A stretch of DNA of 64,000 nt from Granulicella pectinivorans (GTDB lineage: Bacteria; Acidobacteriota; Terriglobia; Terriglobales; Acidobacteriaceae), in assembly GCF_900114625.1 (NCBI RefSeq), contig NZ_FOZL01000001.1, forward strand, positions 1 to 64,000. The letters are read 5' to 3'. Of this stretch, positions 57,728 to 64,000 are shown piece by piece. Every line of letters begins with the position of its first letter. The stretch's first letter is position 1. Under the pieces are notes generated by a model, which was given only the letters and a program-made list of their open reading frames with translations, searched no databases and was not told the DNA's origin. A program made the translations under genes and the position numbers.

Positions 57728-58582
57728 TCATGCTTCCGCGACAATCGCGATCCCGGCCTCATCCGCCGCTGCGATGATCGCCGCCGGATCGAAGAGCAGC
57801 GTGCGCCCCGCCTCGACCGAGAGACAGGTCGCACCCGCTGCGATCATCGTGCGGATCGTAGCCACGCCGATCACCGGCACGTCGAAGCGCATGTCCTGAT
57901 TGGGCTTGGCGACCTTCACCACGGTCAGCGTCGCGTCCAGCACGCCGCCCGAGCCGCGCAGCAGCTCTCCCGCGCGCGCGATGGTGGCGTCGGTACCCTC
58001 CATCGCCTCGACCGCGACACACGCCTGCGAGGCGATCACGACGGTCTGCCCAAGATCGAACCCGGCGATACCCTTCGCAACCGTGCGCCCGTAGGCCACG
58101 TCCTTTGTCTCGTTCTCACTCGGGGAACGGCGCGTGAGCACGCCGGCCTTCGCCAGCAGGGGCTCAAGATAAGCCGTCGACGAGATCAGCTCGATTCCCT
58201 CATCGCCCAGCACCTTCGCTACCGCGCCGAGGAGCATGTCGGTATTCTTCGTCCGCAGGCTCATCAACAGCTTGGCAAGACGCCAGTCCGGCCGGATCGA
58301 CGAGAAGATCTGCTTGTGCCGCACCTGCCCCGCCATGGTGGCCCGGGTGACACCCTCGCGCTGGAAGGTCTCAATCAGCTTCGAGAGTTCACCCAGCGAG
58401 AGCCAATGCACGATCACCTGCGGGTCAGCCGCAGCCCGTGCCTTCATCTCCAGATCGGCCTCTTCCTTGATCGCTGCCACGACGACGGTCAGCCCATGTG
58501 CCCGCGCTGCATCGAGCAGCAAGAACGGAAAGCGCCCATTGCCCGCGATAAGACCAAGGCGTTCTGGCTCATGAGAGACCAC
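57728..58582 (-). CDS. lpxI: UDP-2,3-diacylglucosamine diphosphatase LpxI
   Basis: A 284-residue DUF1009/LpxI protein: GLIAGNGRFPFLLLDAA at the N terminus, SLGELSKLIETF, a central FDLGQTVVIASQACVAVEAMEGTDATI split here by its core VEAMEGTD, and the C-terminal AGATCLSVEAGRTLLF. LpxI catalyses the Mg2+-dependent hydrolysis of UDP-diacylglucosamine to lipid X, replacing LpxH. It follows lpxA by 1 nt in an operon fabZ-lpxA-lpxI. Confidence 0.95.
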   Translation of the reverse strand: MVSHEPERLGLIAGNGRFPFLLLDAARAHGLTVVVAAIKEEADLEMKARAAADPQVIVHWLSLGELSKLIETFQREGVTRATMAGQVRHKQIFSSIRPDWRLAKLLMSLRTKNTDMLLGAVAKVLGDEGIELISSTAYLEPLLAKAGVLTRRSPSENETKDVAYGRTVAKGIAGFDLGQTVVIASQACVAVEAMEGTDATIARAGELLRGSGGVLDATLTVVKVAKPNQDMRFDVPVIGVATIRTMIAAGATCLSVEAGRTLLFDPAAIIAAADEAGIAIVAEA

Positions 58583-58583
58583 G

Positions 58584-59366
58584 TTACTTGATCACTCCGC
58601 GCGTGCTCTCCGCGATGAACTCCACGAAATACCTTACATGCTCCGCGTCGTCCAGCCCGGCGAGCATCTCCCGCATCGCAGCCAGCGCGTCCGTCGTATT
58701 CAGCTTCGAGCCCTTCAGCAGCCGGTACGCCTGCCTTAGCCCTTTGATCTGCGCCGGCGTAAACCCACGGCGCTCCAACCCGACCTTGTTCAGGCCATAC
58801 GCATGGTTGTTGCGCTCAATCGACGTCAGCGAGTACGGCAGCACATCCTGCGTAATCGTCGTGCCGCCACCAATATAGCTGTACTTACCGATCCGGCAGA
58901 ACTGGTGTACCGGGCACAGCGCCCCAACCACCGCGTAGTCCTCGACGACCACATGCCCAGCCAGCGTGGCGGCATTGGCCAGAATGCACCCGTTGCCGAT
59001 ATGCGAGTCGTGCCCGATATGCGTCAACGTCATGATCAGGCATCCCGAACCGACCGTCGTCACGCCGCCACCACCTACCGTGCCCCGCGAGATCGTCACC
59101 GATTCGCGGATCACGTTGTCGTCGCCGATCTCCAGCCGCGTGGGCTCACCCTTGTACTTCAGATCCTGCGGTGAGCAGCCCAGGCTCGTAAACGGATATA
59201 CCGTGTTCCGCGCACCCAGCGTCGTGTGCCCATCGACGATCACATGCGACACCAGTTCGCACTCCTCGCCAAGAACGACGTTCGCACCGACCGTGCAGAA
59301 GGGGCCGATCTTCGCCGACGCCGCGATCTTCGCGCCCGCAGCCACGATGGCGGTCGGGTGAATCAT
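58584..59366 (-). CDS. lpxA: UDP-N-acetylglucosamine acyltransferase LpxA
   Basis: A 260-residue left-handed beta-helix enzyme from the ATG at 59366 (4-nt ATGA overlap with fabZ). It starts MIHPTAIV, has multiple hexapeptide repeats, HIGHDSHIGNGC with the catalytic His region and the RRGFTPAQIKGLRQAYRLL C-terminal helix. It adds the first acyl chain of lipid A to UDP-GlcNAc. It shows that this organism makes lipid A. Confidence 0.96.
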   Translation of the reverse strand: MIHPTAIVAAGAKIAASAKIGPFCTVGANVVLGEECELVSHVIVDGHTTLGARNTVYPFTSLGCSPQDLKYKGEPTRLEIGDDNVIRESVTISRGTVGGGGVTTVGSGCLIMTLTHIGHDSHIGNGCILANAATLAGHVVVEDYAVVGALCPVHQFCRIGKYSYIGGGTTITQDVLPYSLTSIERNNHAYGLNKVGLERRGFTPAQIKGLRQAYRLLKGSKLNTTDALAAMREMLAGLDDAEHVRYFVEFIAESTRGVIK

Positions 59367-59854
59367 GCCCTCACCCGCGGCACCACCATGCAGGTGACGA
59401 TGGCCTCGCAAACCACCTTGCCCTCGACCGTGATCTCGCCACGCATCTTCACCGCGCGCGTCCGCCAGTTCATCACCGTAACCTCGATGCGGAGCTGGTC
59501 GCCCGGCACCACGGGCCGCTTGAACTTCGCCTCCTCGATGCCGGTGAACACCATCAGCTTCGAGTCGCGGTCTGGAATCTCCTTCAGCAGAAGCGCACCG
59601 CCGGTCTGCGCGATCGCCTCAACCATCAACACCCCGGGCATGATCGGGTAATCCGGAAAGTGTCCCTGAAAGTGAGGCTCGTTCATCGTCACGTTCTTGA
59701 TGGCGACGATGCGTTCCTTGCGCGTCATCTCAACGACGCGATCGATCAGGAGGAACGGGTAGCGATGCGGGAGCAGCGCCATAATCTCGCCGATCTCCAT
59801 CGTCTGTCTTTCCGGTTGGTCCGGTGCCGGTAGGTTCGTAGTCTCTTCACTCAT
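59363..59854 (-). CDS. fabZ: 3-hydroxyacyl-ACP dehydratase FabZ
   Basis: A 163-residue hot-dog protein from the ATG at 59854 (MSEETT). A second ATG at 59863 is possible; the frame continues into the repeat array but only by chance. MALLPHRYPFLLIDRVVE, the catalytic GHFPDYPIMPGVLMVEA (His and Glu) and FTGIEEAKFKRPVVPGD are FabZ signatures. It dehydrates 3-hydroxyacyl-ACP for fatty-acid and lipid A synthesis. TATACT lies 10 nt before the start and no Shine-Dalgarno sequence is seen. Confidence 0.95.
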   Translation of the reverse strand: MSEETTNLPAPDQPERQTMEIGEIMALLPHRYPFLLIDRVVEMTRKERIVAIKNVTMNEPHFQGHFPDYPIMPGVLMVEAIAQTGGALLLKEIPDRDSKLMVFTGIEEAKFKRPVVPGDQLRIEVTVMNWRTRAVKMRGEITVEGKVVCEAIVTCMVVPRVRA

Positions 59855-59920
59855 AGCACCCATGAGTATAAATGCCGCACCTTCTCGACCACTCCAGCGA
59901 GCCGCCGTATCGCCCAACAG

Positions 59921-60499
59921 ACGCAGGGGCTTGAACCCCCGATATGCACAGCGCCCCCGAAAACCCGAGAAGCACAGCAGGGAAGATACAACCGGCAAGA
60001 TCACCGGGCTACAGATTGTCGAAACCTCTCACCTCGCCAACGGCGAACCAAAGAGGACCCCAACAGACGCAGGGGCTTGAACCCCCGATATGCACAGCGC
60101 CCCCGAAAACCCGAGAAGCACAGCAGGGGAGGTACAACCGGCAAGATCACCGGGCTACAGATTGTCGAAACCTCTCACCTCGCCAACGGCGAACCGAAGA
60201 GGACCCCAACAGACGCAGGGGCTTGAACCCCCGATATACACAGCGCTCTCGAAAACCCGAGAAGCACAGCAGGGGAGATACAACCGGCAGGATCACCGGG
60301 CTACAGATTGTCGAAACTCTCACCTCGCCACCGGCGAGCCGAAGAGGACCCCAAAGGCGCAGGGGCTTGAACCCCCGATATGCACAGCACTCTCGAAAAC
60401 CCGAGAAGCACAGCAGGGGAGATACAACCGGCAAAACACCGGGCTACAGATTGTCGAAACTCTCACCTCGCCACCGGCGAGCCGAAGAGGACCCCAAAG
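59921..60499 (+). repeat. tandem array, 4 units of about 145 bp
   Basis: Units start at 59921, 60067, 60213 and 60357 (periods 146, 146, 144, 143), each with ACGCAGGGGCTTGAACCCCC-like heads. Each has a hairpin CTCGCC-(3 nt)-GGCGA(G/A) near its end. A fifth head at 60500 leads into the long non-coding element (copy 2). Long open frames over the array exist in several frames but are by-products of the repeat composition. Confidence 0.9.
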
Positions 60500-61049
60500 A
60501 CGCAGGGGCTTGAACCCCCGATATGCACAGCACTCTCGAAGCCGAGAAGCACACGGGGGATCGCATGCCCGGTGACCTGCACCGAACTGCGGGGAGATGT
60601 TGAGAGCCTCGTTTGGTGATACCGGATCGTCTCGTCCGAAAGGCGCAGGGGAGCCATCCACCGGCAGCGCTCGACCGGCCAACCCGTCACCAGGACGAGC
60701 AAAGGCGCGATCGCGGCCCACACAGGCAGCGGTCTCAAAGCTTTCGAAAGAGCCGTTCCGCATCGTCCGCGGCCGAATCACTCTCAACGCATGTTGTTTT
60801 GAAAAGACGGCGAAGACTTCACGCCTGAACTGCTGTTTCGTTCTTCTCGTTCGTAGTTCGGGGTCGAGCTCATCGAGCCTCTCTTCCCCTTGTCAACGCT
60901 TCTCAACCTTACGAAGACCCACGCGCCTCCGCAAGGGGCGAAAGGAAGGTGTAAGTCCGAAGCTTTCGCACTTGCGCTTGCACAGCTTCTCCCAACACCC
61001 TGTACCCGTTGGGCGAATCGAGTTTTCCTCTGTTGAAAAGCTTCGGATC
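60500..61049 (+). repeat. long non-coding element, copy 2 (about 550 bp)
   Basis: Co-linear with 15711-16265 in the same orientation. The head is also the repeated unit of the adjacent array. The overall identity is only moderate by eye, with conserved islands rather than a common reading frame. The gap up to the next gene (61050-61149) holds only ordinary intergenic sequence. Confidence 0.8.
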
Positions 61050-61137
61050 GCCACCGCAAAAGTTGAACCTCTGCACCACAAGCAGGGCACATCACGACGA
61101 ACATCTTCGCCTTCTTCGCTTCGTCCGGAGCCAGTGA

Positions 61138-61143
61138 TAGTCT
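61138..61143 (+). promoter_or_regulatory. -10-like hexamer before the cupin-like gene
   Basis: TAGTCT is 6 nt before the ATG at 61150; no Shine-Dalgarno sequence. Confidence 0.4.
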
Positions 61144-61149
61144 GCGGCG

Positions 61150-61749
61150 ATGAAGCCCATCGCGACCTGTGCTCTCCTGCTCGCCTGTCTCGTCCCGACA
61201 CATGCCATCCCGCAGCAGGCCGTCCACACCGACGCCCGCGCCAGCGAACTCATCCGCCTGCTGGACCTCAAGCCACTCCCCAAAGAGTCCGGCTTCCTCG
61301 GCATCCTCGGCGTCTCCGCCCGAAAGATCCAGATCGACGACCAAACCTTCGCCGTCCAAAGCCAGAACTACTACATGCTCACGCGCGCGGTGCCCATCAA
61401 CTACCTGCACTGGCTCGCGCCCGACGACACCCACATCCTCATCGAAGGTGGCCCGGTGGATTACTACATCTTCCATCCAGACGGGCGCGTCGAGTTGCGA
61501 GTCCTCGGCATGGATCTCGCCAAGGGGGAACGACCTATCGTCGCCGTGCCGGGCGGATGCTGGAAGGCGCTCCGTCTGCACAAAGGCGTGGCCTACGCCC
61601 TGATGGCCAACGCGCTCTCCCCGGAGTTCACCCCCGGTCGCGTCAGGATCGGCGCCGGCCCCAGCTTCATCGCCCGGTTCAAAGACAAAGCGCCATGGGC
61701 CACCGAATCCGCCCTGCGCGAGATGATCGGTCCGAACTGGCAGCCATAG
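61150..61749 (+). CDS. exported cupin (DUF985-like) protein
   Basis: A 199-residue protein with a signal peptide (MKPIATCALLLACLVPTHA) followed by a DUF985-type cupin: ELIRLLDLKPLPKESGFLG, NYLHWLAPDDTHILIEGGPVDYYIF, GCWKALRLHKGVAYALM and a late GPSFIARF. Family members bind metal and small carbohydrates or nucleotides, but no reaction is established. Export is unusual for the family. It is 25 nt upstream of an acyltransferase gene. Confidence 0.8.
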   Translation: MKPIATCALLLACLVPTHAIPQQAVHTDARASELIRLLDLKPLPKESGFLGILGVSARKIQIDDQTFAVQSQNYYMLTRAVPINYLHWLAPDDTHILIEGGPVDYYIFHPDGRVELRVLGMDLAKGERPIVAVPGGCWKALRLHKGVAYALMANALSPEFTPGRVRIGAGPSFIARFKDKAPWATESALREMIGPNWQP

Positions 61750-61761
61750 CTGGCCAGACGG

Positions 61762-61767
61762 TACCAT
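61762..61767 (+). promoter_or_regulatory. -10-like hexamer before the third acyltransferase
   Basis: TACCAT is 7 nt before the ATG at 61775; no Shine-Dalgarno sequence. Confidence 0.4.
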
Positions 61768-61774
61768 CAACCCC

Positions 61775-62947
61775 ATGCCCGAGCAGCCTCAACCCCGCTT
61801 CGACACCGTCGACGTCCTGCGCGGACTCTCCATCCTCGCCGTCGTCCTCCTCCACACCTGGCTCCGCTTCTTCTTCGGAAGCGTCCACGTCGACGCCAAC
61901 CTCCCCAAGATGCTCGGTCATCTGCTCTTTCGCAACGGAGGCAACGGCGTCACGGTCTTCTTCGCCATCTCCGGCTTTCTCATCACCTTCACCTCGATGC
62001 GCCGCTTCGGGTCGCTCGCGGCGATGCGGCCCCTCACCTTCTACCGCATTCGCTTCGCGCGCATCGCTCCCCTTCTCCTTGCTCTGCTCGCAGTCCTCAG
62101 CATCCTGCATCTGGCGCATGTCGAAGGCTTCGTGATCCGGCCCAACGTCGCGACACTTCCCCGCGCGCTGCTCTCCGCCCTCACCTTCCACCTCAACTGG
62201 TACGAGTCCTTCCACGGATACCTTCCTGCCAATTGGGACGTCATGTGGTCGCTCTCCATTGAGGAGATGTTCTACCTCTTCTTCCCGCTCGCGTGCGTCG
62301 TCCTGCTCCGCCTCCGCGCAGGCCTCTTCGCCTTCATCGCCATCCTCGTGGCCTTTGTCGCGATGGGTCCCTTCGCCCGCACCACCTGGTATGCCTCGAA
62401 CGAGGTCTGGCGTGAGAACAACTACATCGGCGGCATGAGCGATATCGCCGTCGGATGCCTCGCCGCGCTCCTCGCACATCGCCTTTGGCCCCGCCGCGAA
62501 GCCCTTCGGCGCGCTCTCATCCCGGCCCAGATCGCCGGAGCCGCCATCCTCTTCCTCATTGCGCTCTGGCCGTCCAATTGGCCTATCCTGCATCCGGTTC
62601 TGCGCTTCCTCGGCAAGAGCGGTCTTGACGACACGCTGCTCTCCCTCGCGGCGAGTCTCGTCATCGTCGCGTCCCTGCTGCGCAACCGTCCCGGACGCCT
62701 CTGGACCGCGCCTATCCGCTGGTTCGGACGCCACTCCTATGAGGTCTATCTCACGCACGAGTTCCTGGTCCTCTTTGGCACGGAGCTCTACTTCAAGTAC
62801 CACCGCGGACCGCTCGCCGCATGGGTTGTCGGCATCCTTCTGCTCACCGCGCCTCTCGGTGGGCTCGTCGCTCGCTTCTTCTCCGAGCCGATGAACCGGC
62901 GTCTGCGTCCAAAATTCACACACGCCATCAGGCCAGAAACGCCGTAA
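61775..62947 (+). CDS. acyltransferase-3 family membrane protein
   Basis: A 390-residue protein: FDTVDVLRGLSILAVVLLHTW with the conserved His, FFAISGFLITF, FYRIRFARIAPL and the SLSIEEMFYLFFPL signature, with about 10 TM helices. It O-acylates an unknown exported substrate. Third acyltransferase-3 protein in the window. It is 109 nt upstream of the AMIN-domain gene. Confidence 0.92.
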   Translation: MPEQPQPRFDTVDVLRGLSILAVVLLHTWLRFFFGSVHVDANLPKMLGHLLFRNGGNGVTVFFAISGFLITFTSMRRFGSLAAMRPLTFYRIRFARIAPLLLALLAVLSILHLAHVEGFVIRPNVATLPRALLSALTFHLNWYESFHGYLPANWDVMWSLSIEEMFYLFFPLACVVLLRLRAGLFAFIAILVAFVAMGPFARTTWYASNEVWRENNYIGGMSDIAVGCLAALLAHRLWPRREALRRALIPAQIAGAAILFLIALWPSNWPILHPVLRFLGKSGLDDTLLSLAASLVIVASLLRNRPGRLWTAPIRWFGRHSYEVYLTHEFLVLFGTELYFKYHRGPLAAWVVGILLLTAPLGGLVARFFSEPMNRRLRPKFTHAIRPETP

Positions 62948-63055
62948 CCCATAGATTCTCTGCGCTCTCAGCCGTGTCGGGGGAGTACCCAGGCAAGTAC
63001 ACCCCGGCATTTCGCCACGATCCGCAGCCCTTCGAACCTTAAACTCGACCAAGCG

Positions 63056-64000
63056 ATGAAGCCGTCGAGCACAACCCGCACTGCCGTCCTGGCCATAGCC
63101 GCCAGCTTTACCCCCGTGTACGCCGCGAGCAGCCGCACCGCACCGGCCCACACGGCAACGACTCCGTGGGAAAAGGCCCTGCATCTGCGTGAAGCACTCG
63201 CCGCCGAGCCGGAGTCCGCACGGACCCGCGCCGAATACGCACGCGCCATCGAAGCCTTCCGCATCATCTACTTCGGCTCGGCTCGCGACCAGCACGCGCC
63301 CGCCAGCATCCTCGCCCAAGCCAACCTTGAGGCCGAAGAGGGCCACCTCCTCCACGACGCGAAGGCCACACAGTCCGCCGCCACGCACTACGAGTTTCTG
63401 CGCACGCAGTATCCGGCCAGTTCCCTTGTTCCCGCAGCAATCCTCGCCCAGGCCCAGCTCGAAGCGGAAGAGCGCCACGATCCCAAAGCCGCACGGACGC
63501 TGTACGCGCTTCTGGTCCACAATCATCCTCGGAGCGAACAGGCTGAAGCCGCACGCGTCGCGCTGCGCTCACCCGCCACCCTGGCCCGCGCAAAGGCCCC
63601 GGCTGTCGTCCCCGAGCCCGAACCCGCGCGACGCGTCGCTCCTTTAACGCCCGAGCCAACGCCCGAGCCCGTCGAAACGTCGCAGGCTCCCACGCGCCAC
63701 TCCGGCCTGCCCCCCATGGCGACGACCGCGGAGCTCGCGGCACGCGCCGATACCGTGCCCACCTACGCGCAGCCCCGCACCACCGAGCTCCCCATTGCAG
63801 CAACGCCGGTCGAAGCCCCCATTCCCACGCACAGGCCGCGCGCGGCGACCGTAACCGGCATCCGTCACTGGTCGACCCCCACCTACACCCGCGTCGCCAT
63901 CGACCTCGGCGACGACGTGACCTTCGAGGCCGCGCGCGTCACCAACCCGTCGCGACTCTTCTTCGATCTCCACGGCGCACGCCTGGCACCCGAGCTCATC
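63056..64000 (+). CDS. AMIN-domain protein, probably N-acetylmuramoyl-L-alanine amidase (3' end outside window)
   Basis: From the ATG at 63056 the frame is open to the end of the window (315 codons), so the gene is partial. A signal sequence (TAVLAIAASFTPVYA) is followed by TPR-like/helical segments with ATHYEFLRTQYPASSLV, a Pro-rich linker with EPTPEP, and near residue 265 an AMIN domain (VTGIRHWSTPTYTRVAIDLG). This order occurs in acidobacterial amidases where the catalytic Amidase_3 domain follows; that part would lie beyond 64000. It binds peptidoglycan at the septum by family. Confidence 0.75.
   Translation, partial: MKPSSTTRTAVLAIAASFTPVYAASSRTAPAHTATTPWEKALHLREALAAEPESARTRAEYARAIEAFRIIYFGSARDQHAPASILAQANLEAEEGHLLHDAKATQSAATHYEFLRTQYPASSLVPAAILAQAQLEAEERHDPKAARTLYALLVHNHPRSEQAEAARVALRSPATLARAKAPAVVPEPEPARRVAPLTPEPTPEPVETSQAPTRHSGLPPMATTAELAARADTVPTYAQPRTTELPIAATPVEAPIPTHRPRAATVTGIRHWSTPTYTRVAIDLGDDVTFEAARVTNPSRLFFDLHGARLAPELI

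Noticed and set aside
59921..60546. CRISPR array
   Set aside because: The unit is about 145 bp, nearly identical throughout, and has no distinct short repeat with unique spacers; no cas genes are present.
59944..60575. Long open frames over the tandem repeats
   Set aside because: The frames are open because the unit lengths are close to multiples of 3 and lack stops; peptides are simple repeats and units differ by 2-3 nt in length, so no conserved protein is implied.
1..64000. Replication origin or terminus at the skew flip near 6-7 kb
   Set aside because: No dnaA, dnaN, DnaA-box cluster or dif-like site is seen, and a second flip occurs about 50 kb away.

Overview
The window looks like a piece of an Acidobacteriota chromosome, probably class Terriglobia (Terriglobus, Granulicella or Edaphobacter-like). 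This is inferred from gene families, not from a marker gene. It is GC-rich and carries a large MacB/FtsX permease of the kind that is heavily duplicated in Acidobacteria, a PadR regulator coupled to a small membrane protein, several acyltransferase-3 proteins, GT87/GT2 pairs and lipid A genes, which indicate a Gram-negative envelope. I see no phage, integron, CRISPR or transposase genes. The only RNA gene I can support is one tRNA-Cys.

Layout. 0-6.9 kb: a hydrolase, two membrane proteins, a MarC-family protein, a PLP homeostasis protein, a DUF167 protein and a secreted GH28 pectinase. 7-16 kb: a lone lysozyme, an aldo/keto reductase coupled to a metallo-beta-lactamase-fold protein, a solute symporter, recG, small proteins and a degenerate receiver protein. 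16-24 kb: PhzF, a 1-Cys peroxiredoxin behind a hairpin-rich leader, tRNA-Cys, a multicopper oxidase, the large permease and a divergent TetR/SDR pair. 24-29 kb: a GT2 divergent from a GMC oxidoreductase, a nucleotide-sugar-like SDR and a GT87. 29-31.6 kb: a tightly overlapped beta-barrel, ECF sigma, anti-sigma and Spy-like operon. 31.7-34.7 kb: msrB, ridA and a prolyl oligopeptidase. 34.7-40.8 kb: a surface polysaccharide block (GT87, GT2, RmlD-like, RmlC-like, two acyltransferases). 40.8-53.6 kb: mostly housekeeping genes (RelA/SpoT homologue, tyrS, RNase R, HAD phosphatase, lepA) with a PadR/membrane protein/TlpA operon between. 53.8-57.6 kb: an MltD-like transglycosylase, a histone-like lysine-rich protein and an exported peroxiredoxin. 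57.7-59.9 kb: fabZ-lpxA-lpxI. 59.9-64 kb: a tandem repeat array and long non-coding element, a cupin-like protein, a third acyltransferase and the start of an AMIN-domain protein cut by the window end.

The most unusual signals are non-coding. A co-linear, diverged element of about 550 bp occurs twice (15.7 and 60.5 kb), the second time preceded by four tandem copies of its roughly 145-bp head. A different element of about 122 bp occurs upstream of two genes in the same orientation relative to each. A palindromic repeat-like string lies inside the recG coding frame. About ten genes lack a Shine-Dalgarno sequence but have a -10-like hexamer 5 to 7 nt before the start codon, which suggests widespread leaderless transcription. 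A GT2/GMC/SDR/GT87 locus could be a polyprenyl-phosphate-sugar epimerisation and transfer system. The + strand base skew also flips from C-rich (0-6 kb) to strongly G-rich (about 7-24 kb) whatever the gene orientation, and returns to C-rich near 58-64 kb.

All coordinates were read by eye. Functions are from motif recognition without searches, and start codons were chosen from ribosome binding sites, overlaps or signal peptides as stated.
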